Assembly: GCA_014549065.1 (NCBI GenBank)
Contig: JACDOX010000038.1
Coordinates: forward strand, 5,776,547-5,840,546
Direction of reading: 5' to 3'
DNA length: 64,000 nt
From: Cardinalis cardinalis
Lineage: Eukaryota; Chordata; Aves; Passeriformes; Cardinalidae
The translations under genes and the position numbers were made by a program. Below are positions 1 through 13,548 of this stretch, piece after piece. Each line of letters opens with the position of its first letter. The first letter of the stretch is position 1. The notes beneath the pieces were generated by a model, which worked only from the letters and a program-made list of their open reading frames with translations, searched no databases and was not told the origin of the DNA.

Positions 1-1487
1 CAGCTACAGAGGGGCTATGTTGTCTACGTGAAGCAAGAAAAATATGTGTGAACGCATCCATGCAAACCTGTAACTGGAACTGACGGGGGCAAAGGGAGTT
101 CCCTGCTCCACTCTCTCATCAGATATCCTCGATAATAACCCCTGACATAAAAAGCCTCTTCCTGGGCAGCTGCGGATTTAATTTTGGTCTTTGTCCAGCT
201 CAAGCAGCTCAGATCTCTAAAGGAGTGGATTTTCTATACAATAGGGGTGGGATGCACCGAAGCATGAGGAAGAGGCGGGACACCAGGAGCCTGAAATGCC
301 TCCGGAGCCCTCCCCTGCCCCTTGTTCTGCCCTTGGACTGTAACACGGAGCAGCACAATGAATGAGTATTAGCCCTGGTGCAGCTGTGAGAGGTCAGGCC
401 CTGCACTTTTGTACCAGCATCTTTAATTTTGGCACCTCAGGGACTCGTTTTTTAAACAGAGAAGAGGGCTAATGCTTGAGCTATCAGGGGAAATTACATC
501 AGGTGGTGAGAGCACAGGCTTTTAGGAAAGGCAGCTTGTACTTTAACATCTCCTACCACACCCTCGGTGTGAAGCTTAGGTAGCCTTTTCTGCACTGATC
601 TCTTTTAAGTAGTTTGGATAAAGTTAACAGTGCAGATCTGTTTACCTATTCTGCCACTGATCTTCAGGAATGCAAAAGCTAAAAAGCTTAAGAAAAGGGA
701 ATTGCATTTGGTGGTGCTTAATGCAAAGTTAAGTCCAGAGACACAAAGTTTGACAGTAAAACAGGCAGGGATAGATGCGTACTTCTGCTAAATGCATCAA
801 AGGGAGAGTTCAGATTATCTTCATTCTGGTCTAGACTCCTAGCTGCTAAATATTAAGCCCTTTTCTCTGGCTCTGATGCTCTACAATGCTGCCTGCTACC
901 TGCGCTCTATTATTTTGTACCTAGTTTTATTGACACGGCCCATGTTATTAACTGCAAGCTGTTTCTCTAGGGAAAATCAGGTTATCCAGCCAACCCACAA
1001 GGAAGAGAAGAGATGCCTCATGCATGTGAAACCCCTCTGTCTCCAGTCTTCAGGCAATTAACAAGCAGCATTAATTAACTTCTGGGGGAGGCAGCCCTTC
1101 CTGTCTGGAATGGTGGTGGTTTTCACAGTGGCAGGAGGGAAANGCTGGTGAAGGAAATGCGGCAATCATTAGCATCAGGAATGGGATATGCACTGGGGAA
1201 AACCATTCACTCTAAAGAGCAGGTACTGCATGTGGGCACTGAACACCTGGTTGCCTTCTGTTTAAGACTATGCAAATCTGAAGTACATGTAAAAATCAGG
1301 GAACATCACCTGCAGAAAAATTACAGTAGGTTCGGAAACAGGCTATGAAAATTGTCATCCACCATCTGTGCTGAAAAGNAAAAATAAAAATTTTCACCAC
1401 TTATATAAATTTGTATTATTCCTAACAAAGTGGAATTACTGGCATAAAAACAAAGAAAAGTGAGGTCTCATAAAGAACAACAGTCTC

Positions 1488-1540
1488 TGGATTAAATCCA
1501 TTACTGGTGTAAACAAATGCATTCCATGGACCTCAAAAGA
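1488..1540. repeat. Possible ancient amniote repeat fragment
   Basis: The stretch contains the ordered blocks 'actggtgtaaac' and 'ccatggac', resembling a dispersed repeat seen in turtles, crocodilians and birds that carries a GGTGTAAAT block followed by a CCATTGACTTCAATGG palindrome. The match is from memory and is short and diverged, so this is a weak call. Confidence 0.25.
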
Positions 1541-4212
1541 TCATGCCTGCTTGTACACATGGTAAATTTGGTTTGTTTTCCCCAGAGGCTTTTTTCCATT
1601 TTAAGTGTAATGTGCATGCAGATGGCCAGAGCTACAATAGAGTGTCCAGCTCTGTACCAAAACTGTCAGCTTGACTTCGCTTGAATGTAGCGCTGTGCTC
1701 TGCTGTGATTATATTTTTAAAGTCATAAAGGAACAATATTTCAACTTCTTGTGAACTTGAACTTTTAGATCCTCAAGCATCAAGATAAACATAAATGGCT
1801 TTTAATACTGATAGTTAGTGTTGACAGGATCCCTACTATAGCTGTTAATGCAATGTGAGCTTGCATATGTACATACAGATGGGTACGTAGATATTACTGG
1901 TTTCATATATTCACATATGCATGCTGCTCTTTGGTTATATCATGGACACACATACACAAATACAAAGAGCTATTAATGATTATAATAATACCTTGTAAAT
2001 TAGACTCTGCCATGTGTTTTGCCTCAATTTATCTATCTTCCCTCAGGATCAATCTGCCCTTCTTTTCAGGAGTGTTGAATAGCCACTGCTCCTGAACACT
2101 GGCAGCTATGCATAATCACCTCCTCTGAAAACCACACTGAGCTCTCACAAGCCTGCTTATGATGGGTCCTGTTGTGTTGGTGCTTCTCTTCAAATAAAAA
2201 TATTCCCAATATTTGTCTGCAGTATTGTACTGGAGGATGAGTCCAATAATCATACCACTGGCAGCTGCTGTTTTTGAAATGGGGCTGTGCGAAGCTTCCC
2301 CTCAGGACTCTTTCATCTTTGCCTGTCATGCTAAGAAAAGTATTTTTGAAAACATATCTCTGTCATTAGGAATGCTGAGTCCTTCTGCTGCTTTTCCAAA
2401 CAGAGGCACCTCAGGCATCTCTGGCTGTGTTGCAAGTTTTCAGGCAGGCAAACAGAACGGCCACCGAGCACCTGCTTTTTTAATTACAGAAGCATTAGCC
2501 GGTACAGAAGAAGGTGGCCTTTTATTCCTCCTAGGGCTCTTTTCACTTGGGCAGCCCCTGTATAGGGCAGAGATACCTCTGATCCCTGCTATTCCTGGAG
2601 GTAGAAAGGAACTAATGCTGCTGTGGCACTGCACAAGGTCAGTGATGAACACAAGCCTCAGTGTCCTGCTTTTTGGCCAGAAAACGAGTCGGGATCGTCG
2701 GCTGAGACCTAATGATACCTACAACTGATGAATTCAGCAATTAAAGGAAGACATGATAGCTGAGAGGAGAATTATACCACATGCCTTTCTAAGGCTAATC
2801 ACCACAGACACAAAGGCTTTGCTCCTGTATTCAAACCTGCTGAAATCCATTTACACAGATGCAGCCTGACGACCTGGTCCCAGGAGCAGTACTTTTAGTC
2901 TTTCCCTGAGTCAGATTTGTGGGTTCAAAAAAAACCTGTGACCAGGACAATGCCAGTGGCTTGGTCTCCTGAGGCAGATGCTTCTTCGCTCCTGAGGACC
3001 GTGTTGGGAGCCAGACTTTTCAAGGCACCTCCCAGCAATCCCTTTGCCTGGAAGTCTCTTTGTAGTGGGGGTGAGCCTGAGCAACCAAGCTGTTACTGGC
3101 CTCTCTCCATCATTAGAAGACTCAAAGGAACTCTCCTTGAGTAGCAACCCTGAAGGTAGAGCAGCAACAACTAATGACATATGAAAGAGTTTCACTGATC
3201 ACTTATCACTGGCAAAGGGCAATTTTACACCAGGAGTCTTTCATGGCACCAGGAATCAGCCCCCATATTTATTTGTGATCAAACACCCTTCATAGTTGTT
3301 CAAATATGATTTATAAAGTCACATAGATTTTTTTTTTCAGGAGAAGAAAAGTAAATTCTGCTAAAAAAGGCATTACAGCATCTTGAGTACCACTGATTCT
3401 TGATACCATTTCCCAGTGAAAAAAACTCTCAAAGAAAGACCTGTCTCTCATTCTGTGCCTGTAACATTCCTAATACATCCCATCTCTGGTTTTCACAGCT
3501 CAAGACATCTGTTCAGCCACACAAAAAGACAGCATGAAGGTTTTGTCAGTCTTCTCCTGACAACTTTGAGTGCAACAGTACCTAATACTGTCTTCACCCA
3601 CACTGGCCAGCTTCAGTGATGCCAATCCCAATTTACATCCAGGTTTACTGACAAAATAATATTTACCACTTACAAGACTGTAAAGTAGTTGAAAAATGTT
3701 GCTGTGAGGCACTGCTGAGGTTGGTTTTGCAGACACATATTTCCAGTGATACTCAACCGCTTGGTGGTGCTACAGAAAGGTTCTGCTTTGCTTTCTAAAG
3801 CAAAGCAGGTTTCTTCTCTTTCATCTGCAGTTACCAGAGACCACATGAGATAAAGCAGTGGCAAGAAGCACCTTTCTTCCTTTCTCTTTTCTCATTTGAG
3901 TATCATCATTGCAGAGATCAGGTTGAAATCTTAGAAATTTAGCTATTGTATTTCTCCAAAGAATGTGTGTGTAAAGCTATTTCCAATGGACCTGAAAATT
4001 GGAGGACAGATGGTGTCCTGGGAAAATTCACCCACTTAAAAATGACTATGCCCCACACTATGCTTGCTTTTTCTGATGATCCAGCTCTTAATTTTTCCTT
4101 TTCTCTGTCACTACCACTGGCAAGAATCAAGCAGATTCAAGAGTCCATGCCGCAGTGACACAGAGCAGAGGATGTGTGTCGCTTGGTGTAAAACCAGTGA
4201 GAGCTGGGCAAT

Positions 4213-4274
4213 GATACCCCCTTCATCTCCTGGAATCTCCAGGGATACCCCCTTTATCCCTGGAATACTCCAGG
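4213..4274. repeat. Imperfect 31-bp tandem duplication
   Basis: Two adjacent copies of about 31 bp each begin with 'gatacccc' (4213 and 4244) and end with 'ctccagg'. They differ at a few positions, so this is a modestly aged local duplication. No coding sense is apparent in it. Confidence 0.8.
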
Positions 4275-7200
4275 CATACTTGTAGGTGCCAGCTGGTACA
4301 CAGGGATGAAAGGTGAAACCCTTCTGTTTTATCAAGCCAAGGCAGAAAGGTGATGAAAACCCTGATGAGACAAAGGTATTGAGCTTCATGTCTAGGTTCT
4401 AAGGGAGGAAACATCCTCAACAAGCCTGCTGCATCTGTCCCAACAACTGAGAGTGGGCTGGGGATTGAGGGAAGGGAACAGAAGGATGAGAGACAAGACT
4501 TCAGACAGTATCATGTTGAGGGGGGATGCATATGGANGGAGAAGATAAGTAATTTCCATCTGTTTTACAGCAGCATCGGGTTTATTCTAGGCAGCATAAC
4601 TGGTCTCATCTTCATAAGCTTCAGTCCTGGCAAAGGCTCCTGTGTGTGGAGCCCTCACAGAGATTAGCAGAAGCTGAGGTAAAGTGAGAAGGATTTGGTC
4701 TTGCTAAAGCAATGGTAAGTATGCAGAGGTCATGTTGGTGTTCTTATTAAATTTGAGTTCTTTTTTCATCTTAGTAACAGACCTTCAAAAATGTTCTTTG
4801 AAAGTAACTGTCCTGTTCCATTAAAAATAAATCTGTTTCTTTCTTATAATACAATTAGTGTCAGCAAAGCATTCTGCAGATCCAAGAAGATTTATTTCTG
4901 CATAATTCTTGGGAGGCAGGAAAGAGAATTCTAGTTCTTTAGGAGAGATAAGGAGACACAAGTTTTAAAGTGTTTTTAGGCCCTGGGCCAGATTTTCTGA
5001 TTGGCCATAGATACNGGGGAGATGGAGGCATCTTCTCAAACCTCTGTGGACTTGCTGGAGAGGGTGGCTTTTCCTACAGCAACATTGCCCAAAATGTTGG
5101 GCACTTTGCATTGACACAGGCAAGCTGGTGGCATCAATGTGTTGCCTTGTTTCTCCCTGGGGGGTTGGGACTGAATCTTAAGATCTATGTTGTCTTCTTG
5201 GGTTTGTTGAACTGTGACTGACTGTGGTTTCAATGCAGGCTGGAAAAGCCTAGGGGTGGCTGTCAGGCAGACCAGCTAGCATCAGCTCCAAGGAAAATGA
5301 CCTGTCAGCATAGCAAAAACATGTTTTCCCACCCTTAAAGCCCTCCATCCCAGGCCTGACACTTACCCTCCTATGGNTCCAGCAGTGAGGACAGTGCTGG
5401 AGTGAGAGAGGCTGTTACTCTTGGATGACAACGCACGAGGGGCTGGCATCCTCTGCTCCCCTACACCCACTACGGGATTTTAGAAATTTGCAATTCCCCT
5501 TATGCTGCATGAGAAGCACAAAGGAAACACAGAGAGTCCCAAAACCTTCCCTCTCATGATTTCCTAGTCAGCAAAATGAAATTTTCATGCATAAAGAGGC
5601 TTTGATCAAGTTGGTCACTTAGCCAATTTGCTATTGATTTAAAGAGTCCTCTCTGCCAGCAAACAGGCATAAAACCCAGGATTTTTAAAAGATCTAATAG
5701 AAAATTATATTTGATTCTTGGGCATCTATACACAAACAGATTCATCTTCCATTTAACTGCTCTTTGTAGTTTGCTGCCTGAGAATTCTGGGTATGTCTTT
5801 TTCCTGTGAAAGTCATTCTGAATCGGTACACATCCTAAGCCATAATATTCTGTTTATATCTGTCTAATCACTTGCCATAAAATTATGTTGCCATTAAAAT
5901 TTTTTTTATTATTTGACCTAATTTTTTTACAAGTCATAGAAAACACTATTTTCTAAANCTAGGAAGTGGCTGCAGACAAATGAAAAGTAAACAAAATAAA
6001 GCTAAAGGAAGCTGGCAGTCTCTATGCTGAATCTGTTTTCTAATTTAGTATTGTTTTGACTTTGACAAATTAATGATCAGTGAAGGAAAAATACAACCAG
6101 TATTGAATTCCGGTATTTCAGTGAGAATTTAAAGGGAAGTGAGGAAGATGAGATGATTTCTTCATGTCAGGTTGTATCCCTAGCATGGAGACTGTGGCAA
6201 GGGCATCGAGTGGTCCAACTACCCCCTAGAACACCTCCAGAAGGGGAAAGCACTGCCTTTTGAGAAGGCATAATTCAGTCCTTTCTCCCCTTTGTCTGTG
6301 GAGGGCAAGGAGATTACTAGCCAGCCTGCAGCACCTGTGGGCAAAGAGGGACTAGAGAGCCATGCTGTCATCTATTCTCTACACATTTGTCTCCCAACAA
6401 AGTCAGATGGCACACAGTGCCCATTTGCCCACTTAACTTGAATTGCATACCCATACTACCAAGGGAAGTGATGCATGTTATTAGTCAAATATAATAAGTG
6501 CTGTTCTGTCTAAAGGGATACATTGTATGTCATGACATGGTAATGTCATTTTTGGTAACTGGGCAAGATTTTCTGTCATTATCCCTGATATCTGCCAGTC
6601 AGTGACAGTCTTGCGGAAAGGTTTGCTCAGTTTGCTCAGATTAAGTGTATCCCAAAGGCATGAACATCCGGTAACTCACTGGTGTCACATGCAATGTGAC
6701 TTTTAGCAAAACATCTTGCACTTAATCTTCTTTGCTCTAAATATTATGTATATTTAAGAAAAACATATATACTTTTACCTGTGTCTTTTTTATTTCCTAT
6801 ATTATTAAAGCAGCTTTAATCTTATATTTCAAAGAAAAACTGGTTATGCATCCAACAGCAGCATGAAAAGAGAGATACAATCTAGACACGGATCCACAGA
6901 TCTCAACATCAAAATAAAAGTCGTGCAAAACATACTCTTGGTTTTCTACACAAAAGCCACAACTAAGGCTAATACCTCTCTCCTTGTAGGATCTACCCAG
7001 TGGCTGTGGTATCTCCATTCAATTGGACTGGGCAGGAAATCCTAGAATCCTGGAGGGATGTATCTGCCCCATCTCATCCATGAGTCATCCAGGATGAAGG
7101 CGTCACAATGGCAAAAGTTCATGTGTTCCCATTATGTTCCCACACAAACATCTCTGAGTGAAGGTCCTCAGGCACGCGGCTCCCTGGCGCAGCCCCCAGC

Positions 7201-10200
7201 AGGATAACACTTGTTCCATCACCACCTTGGCTGCATTTCCCTCCCCTCTATCTGCCGTGGCTGCCTCCCAGCCCCAAATCACCCTAAACCAACCCAGGAC
7301 TGCACAACACCAGCCTTTTCCGCCACAACCCACAAGCAACACCGAACACCACCTATGTTTACGGGATGAGAGCCTGCGGCTTCACCACCAAAACCCAACA
7401 GGAAGACACCTCACTTTCCTGCACTGTTGCACTGGGTGAGTTGGGGCTGGAGGAATTGAGCAANGGTGGCTGGGGATGGCCACTCGTGGTGATGCCTTGG
7501 AGGAGCTGGTGTGTGTGAGCTATGCCCAGAGCAGCTGTTCCAGGTGTGCGGGAACACCGCCTGGCTGGCAGTGGGCAAAACAGGCTGGGTGCAGATCTGG
7601 CTGCCTGCACACAGCCTAGCGGGCTGATGGTGGAAAGTGATGCCCTCAGTCAGTCTCTCAAAATAAGGGCAAAAAACCAGAAATGGCAGAAGGGACGGAA
7701 CTGAGGGCAACAAAGGGAAGTAATGAGAGGAGGGGAGCNTGCTGCTGAATGACTCAGTTATGCTTTAAATGTCTTTTTTTTGCAGTTTACATTGTTGGAA
7801 CGCACAATCCATTGACCATTACTGAATGCAATTCTCTGCTCACAGTGTTGCAACTTGTATGTGAATTTTAATCTTGAAAGGATTCATGTGCAGGGAGAGA
7901 GAGGGAGCTGGTAGTTTGGATTGTATTGCTAATATATTTAATAAAACTAATGTCACTATAGGACACGAAAGAACACAAGCACACACCGTTCTCAAGGTGA
8001 AGGAAAAAAAGGGAAGTTTATTTTCTGACTCCAATATTTATAGTTTTCCAAAAGTGACAGCGGATTGGAGGGTGACAGTGACACCTCTCCAATGACACTG
8101 GTCAAACTAACAGTCGATCAACTCTCTCTTCCTCCATAAAGGAATGCAAAACAATTAGTTACTTACAGAAAGTGTGTGAGAAAGTTCACTACNAGAATGT
8201 CAACATCAGAAGGCTTAGAAAATCTTAAAAAACCAGGGTGACAACTAATATAAAGTAACACCACAGAGTTTTACTGAAAGAACATCTAAACTGAATGAGA
8301 AATAGGAAAGCAACAGGAGAAGGAATTGTGTGTTCAGTTTTTCTCAAAGAAAGATGCCAAGCTTCAACCACTACATTTCAGTTTTGTCTTCTGTGCAGTT
8401 CAGGTTGTTTCTTCTCGCTTCTCTGGTTATGAGGGTCCCAGTTTANCAATAACAGTGGGGAGTTTTGAGGAAATGTTGACTGTAGAAAAGCATATTTTTT
8501 ATGGATAAAATCATGTGACATAAGCATACAGGCACATGTGCACATATAAACAAATTTTCAGACCTGGAGATGTAAATTGAGCAGGTGACTGCTATCTTCT
8601 GTGCTATGGATATCCCAATAAAACATAACAAGCAGCAGAAGAAATGGAACAGTATTACAGGTAAAAATTATAACACATTAATGGTCTAAATTCTCAGGAA
8701 AATCCACAGAAGCAAAAGCTTGAGGCTTGCAAATTTTAAAAGGTATTTTATGGACATACAGCTCCTCTCCTATTCAAAGTCTTATAGTCTTAGGAAGAAC
8801 CCCAGTCTCAATTCCAGGGTCCTCTCCAAAAAGGCATTACAAGTATTCCTCAGTTTCTTCGCTGCTCATAAAGCTCTATAATGGGTCTGGGATCCAGATT
8901 CAGACGGCTTAATTTCACATAGGTCTTTACTCTTCCTACTGCATGGACATCTCAAGAGTCCCAGCATGAACCAAAGAACAAGAGGAGACACATGAATTTA
9001 GATCGACGTTATAACCTCTGAATGTGGGCCCTGTCAGTGATCATTACTTGACTGACAGTGAACTGACATCTCTGGATGCAAATGACACATCTCAAAAGAC
9101 CACTACTTGTCAAGGCAAAGTTTTTTTACATGGCTCACTAAAGAGAAAATCAGCATTACAGTCTTAATCCTGAACTTTTTGACTCCTGCAATTTTCATAA
9201 AGCATGCGATTACAAGGATTGTATGTGATCTGCCAGGGTAGATAATATACAGATACCTGCCACAGCAACCAGACGGATGCCAGCTGTCTCTGCTAGCACT
9301 GCTTTATAAAGGATAATCCCTGTCCTTGAGTGGAACACATTAACATGCTTTCACTTCATCAGATCAAAAAGCTGTCTCTCAGCAGGTACTTAATGCAGAA
9401 GAGATAGTTCCATTGAGGGAATGTCCTCCAGTTTCACCTGCCAGTATCTTCCAATGATTTGAAAGTCATGTCATCTTTAGATTTGCAGTCTGGACAGTGC
9501 TGAACACTAAAGCTTGGTCTAGTAAACGCATACACCCACACTGAGCTTGATCATCAAACATGAGCAGTCAAGGCAACTCAATTGACTTAACTATGGTTAT
9601 GTTTTTCTCGATGTACAGATTATAGAGCTCAGCAGAGAGGACTGAAACCTAAGGGAGCAGAATATTAGTATCCAAGAACACACGTCCACTGCATCCAGGA
9701 ATCCCTTTAGTACTCATTTATCCTCTTTCCTCTATATTACAGTGTAGGGAACAGCCAAGGAACATATTCCAGCTCTTTGATNGCCCCTGGAAGCCAATCT
9801 GTGTAAGGGTGGTAACAACACTGTTAAACAATTCATAAACACTGGAGAATGCTGAAGAGCAAAAGGTCTGAGTACAGATGATACCATCTCACCAAGTTGC
9901 CATATACATAATACTTGCACAGAGAGTACCTGGCCTTAGTTGGTAAATTAAGTATTTCAGAAAGTATCTTTGAAATCCTGTTTTGTTTTGTTTTTATTTA
10001 GCTCAATACATGGAATAAATTAACATCAGCTCTATGAAACTCATGACTCATTACAGAAGCTGTCAATTTTTTGAGAAGCCCTAAATATTTGACTGAGTTC
10101 TATTAAAGCCAGTGGGCTTTTTTACCCTGAGTGTCTCTATGCCAGATAGAAAGCAAGTTGTGCGGTTTTGAAAGTTCATGGTAAAATTAATCCTAAAAAA

Positions 10201-10270
10201 TGCACGAAATTTTATAATAATTTTTTGCTGCTTGCATGCTGCAATCTTTTAAGATCATTTTCCAGCCCAC

Positions 10271-10305
10271 ATTGACTTCAGGAAGGTAAGCCTCCTGAAA
10301 TCAAT
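10271..10305. repeat. Short imperfect palindrome (ancient repeat type)
   Basis: The arm 'attgacttcaggaagg' at 10271-10286 is nearly the reverse complement of 'cctcctgaaatcaat' at 10291-10305. The ATTGACTTCA core resembles the CCATTGACTTCAATGG palindromes common in sauropsid dispersed repeats. A block with 'tttcaatgggagga' at about 10432-10446 has the same flavour. Family identity is inferred only. Confidence 0.4.
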
Positions 10306-10886
10306 GGCTTTTTGTTGTTATTGTGATAATCTGTATAGTTTAGATTTGGTACAACATATCCTCCAATATTGTTTTGCAAATTAGAGCCTCATCCTATTTC
10401 CTTTGAAGCTGGCTAGCAGAAGTCTGTTGGTTTCAATGGGAGGATAGTTCCCTTTTGTGAATAAGGAAAAGCAGTTATGTAAAATAATACAGTCAGAAAT
10501 TAAGAATTCCCCAGTGGTGTCTATAAACTCAAAGAATTGAAATTCTTACCAAACGTTTATCTCAGAAACAACGAAACACTACATGTTTTACACAGACTTG
10601 CTAAAAATTGAAAGGAAACATCTCTGTGTGTTGGTGATACAGTCAAATATATGTATACTTCTATGTTTATCATTATTTTCAATTATCATTGCTATTACAC
10701 ATGACCACAGAAAGTTTCTTTTGTCCAGTTCCAATTTACGTATCTAATTTGTTCAATGCCCACCAGCTTCACATTTAAGAGCATAGAAATTTAAAAAGAA
10801 AACTGGTATTTCTTATGTTACAAAGTACCTGTGCTTATTGCATTACAAAATCAGTAGTTTTAATTTTGGAGTTTCTCGTGATTTCT

Positions 10887-10962
10887 ATAAATCACTGCTA
10901 TATATATTGGGTTGTGATTGGGTATCTCTCCAATCACCATCCAATATATAGCAATGATTTAT
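10887..10962. repeat. Long imperfect inverted repeat (hairpin)
   Basis: The left arm at 10887-10921 begins 'ataaatcactgctatata' and ends 'gtgattgg'. The right arm at 10930-10962 begins 'ccaatcacc' and ends 'gcaatgatttat'. The arms pair over about 33 bp with roughly three mismatches and one TA dinucleotide slip, around a loop of about 8 bases. It could be the remnant of a palindromic non-autonomous DNA transposon or a hairpin RNA precursor. Nothing here decides between them. It lies about 2.3 kb upstream of the CpG island. Confidence 0.85.
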
Positions 10963-13129
10963 GACATATTTCCTTGAAACTGATAATTTCCATGAAAATG
11001 ATGATGTATGCTTCAAAGCAGCTAGAAGGGACCACTCCTGGGGATATTAACAATGCTCATGAGTACAACATAATGAAACCTCTTTTCATCATGGGCATTC
11101 ATGCTTTTCTGCTATTCAAGAGGTATAAAGGACCTGAATANAGGCTATACTGAGTTTCAGCCTGAAGGGAGCTTCCAGACTGTCTGACAATCATAGCTGG
11201 ACATTTCCCTCCCTGCTGCCTCTGGGAGGCCCCAGGCAGTCCTGAGCTGCTCCTGCAGCACCGTCAGCTGGCACAGGTCAGAGCAGGACCCAGGCTGCTC
11301 CCCTCTTTGGTGGGACTAGGGCTTGCACTGGACATGCAAAACCACTAGGCAGTTGTCACTGTCATCTTGACAGACTGCTGCACCCCTGGCACCCAACAAG
11401 ACCAGGACTCTGATTTAATCTACTTAAGTGAAGTTGTGCAGAGGTGAACACATGCCAGGACAATCTTTCACTTCTCCTGGCAGGCAGTAAAGGGTACCCT
11501 TCATGTTCCCTGTGCTGCCAAGCCCCTCTCCTAGGCCTCTTNTGCCTCTTGCTGCTGCTGCATTCCCATCCCTGTGCCAGTCCTTACTTGCAGCAGGTCA
11601 GTCCTGCATTTCTACACATGGATGTCTCTTGAGGCATCCTCTCAAATGTGAGAAGAGCTATGTAAGTGGGTTTCAAACTGGGGGCATGGAAGTCAGCCAG
11701 GTCAGTAGCAGATGTCCCTCTGTCCCTCTCCTGCATGTTCAGGTAGCCCAGGCACTGCATATTCTGTGCCAGCAAGGGGGAATGCAACAGCACTTCAAAG
11801 CATAAAAACAACAAAAACCTCCAAGTTACAAATGTCATCTTGCTTCTTACAAAGAGAAGACCACAAAATTTTTGTGCTTTCCACATTTAAGATAAAGGAA
11901 GGGGTTACAGGAAGAAAATGTCTGCTTTTTTTTTTTTTTAATGGTAACAGAGTGAAACTTCCTTTACCTTTCCTGCTTTAGAACAGCCACGTTCTGGTGC
12001 ACTCTGTGAAAGAGATGTTAGATTCCATGATCCCAGACTTCGATCAATATCGGGCTTCCAAAGATCAAGAAGCCAGCATAGATGTTTCTTCTGAATGCTG
12101 CAGGATTCTTTCTGTCTTTTTCAACCCTTGTGGCATGGTGATGGCTCCTGCCAGGAACAGGGTACTGCACTAGGCAGACTTGCCTTGAGCCAGCTGAACG
12201 CTTTTTCTGATCCTAAAATGAAGGCGTAGTGATAAAATTAGAGAGAAACTTTTGTTTTTAAATTCAAGTCAGAGAAGCTAAGGCTGCAACCTCAGGGCAG
12301 AGTGTTCACGGTCCCAGGAAGAAACCTTGCAGAAATCCAGCTTTACACACTGGCCCAGTGAGTTAGAGAAACCAAACAAGCATCCNCACCAAAGCTGGTG
12401 CCTGGATATCACCCCGTCAACTTCACACTCCAGAGTTAGTTGCCTTTGACAGACCTGAGCCTTTGCAAGAGCCAGCCAGTAAAACTGTATGAGCACATGG
12501 ATCAGCTTCTGTGCTAACACTCCCCCAGAGGGATGGGGCTATTGGCTCCTGAAATTCTGTGCCTTGATATTGCTGTGGCCACAAAGTGGAAGCCAAGATT
12601 TCAAAAGGTCTGTGTGTTGTCTTTGCAGAGCAGACAACCGCAGCTGTAATCTGCACCTCAAGAACAGTCGGTGGGGAGGAGACACTGAACCAGGGCTCTC
12701 ACTTGAAAGCCTTTGTGTTGTTCCAGAAAACTGGCCATAGTGGAGAATTCCAGAATGATTCCACCCCATGTAAATTTCCCATTTCTGCTACAAGCGACCA
12801 TCTGCCTTCTCTGGCCATGCACTTGGGGATGGCTTCTTTTCTAAAGGGAATATATGATTCATCTTAACCTCAGTAAAATTTGCNTATCTGTGTTGGTTTA
12901 AGTATTAAAGCTGTCTTTGAAAGAAATAACCCTTACTTTAAAATGAAGAAAGCATTCTTTGTATTTCAAAGATCCCGAAAGCAGACACGAGGTGCTCCTC
13001 GGCTCTTGGCGCAGATTTGCAAGTGAATCACAGCAGGACTGGGCCTAGGAAGGTTTCTCACCTACAAAAAAACTTTGTGGAGCAGGCAAACAGCGCCTGC
13101 CCATGCCAAGGACAGGCGGCACCTGGGTG

Positions 13130-13136
13130 TGACTCA
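13130..13136. promoter_or_regulatory. AP-1 type site upstream of CpG island
   Basis: A perfect TGACTCA heptamer lies about 120 bases before the GC-rich block starts. A heptamer occurs often by chance; only its closeness to the presumed promoter makes it worth listing. Confidence 0.25.
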
Positions 13137-13239
13137 GTTTTTCTGCCAGCTCCACCAACATGGAAACCCGACAGGAAACCTTCACCCGCTTCGTGAATGG
13201 GGAAAATTAGAGGTTTTCTGGAAAAACTTNCCAGACCTG

Positions 13240-13548
13240 TATTTGGTGTAGGCTTTCTCGAGCCCCTGCCCGTCGTCCCTGCAGGTGCACACAACCAGAC
13301 CCGCGGGGCCGAGGCCGGTGCTCCGCCTCGCCTCAGCCCGGTCCCGCGGGGAGCAAGGGCTCAGCCCGGGGCCGCGGCGGCGCGGGGCTCGGCCCCGCTG
13401 AGGCGCCTTCCAGCGGCCCGGGAAAGCCGCGGCGGAACCTCCGTACCCCCGGCGGACAAAGCAGTGCCCCTAGCAGCAATCCCCGCCGCTGCCACCCCCG
13501 CCCCATCCGCGGCTCACGGGGCGGAGCGGGGCGGGCCGGGCGGAGGAG
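13240..13548 (+). promoter_or_regulatory. NUAK1: CpG island edge, probable NUAK1 promoter/5' UTR
   Basis: The sequence changes abruptly from AT-rich to strongly GC-rich with dense CpG dinucleotides, and runs straight into the assembly gap. GC boxes of the SP1 type are visible at 13518-13524, 13528-13535 and 13538-13543. No TATA box is evident, as is usual for CpG-island promoters of housekeeping-like kinases. I read all three forward frames for the NUAK1 amino terminus, in particular the basic His/Lys-rich stretch and glycine loop expected before exon 2, and it is not present. The block is therefore promoter or 5' UTR, not coding exon 1. The exact transcription start cannot be seen. Confidence 0.65.

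Larger units (their letters stand above)
1..13239. other. Non-coding region upstream of NUAK1
   Basis: I see no supported gene in these 13 kb. Open frames are short (the longest is 171 codons at 2213-2728), show no recognisable domain, and overlap on both strands as chance frames do. The base composition is AT-rich and ordinary. What stands out is repeat debris: a CCATTG-type fragment at about 1488-1540, a 31-bp tandem duplication at 4213-4274, a short palindrome at 10271-10305 and a strong hairpin at 10887-10962. The region 7150-7720 is somewhat GC-richer than its surroundings but has no convincing exon. Distal enhancers of NUAK1 could lie here, but one sequence alone cannot show them. Confidence 0.7.

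Noticed and set aside
2213..2728. 171-codon open frame on the + strand
   Set aside because: No domain, no splice or promoter context, unremarkable composition, and overlapping frames on the other strand. It is consistent with a chance frame.
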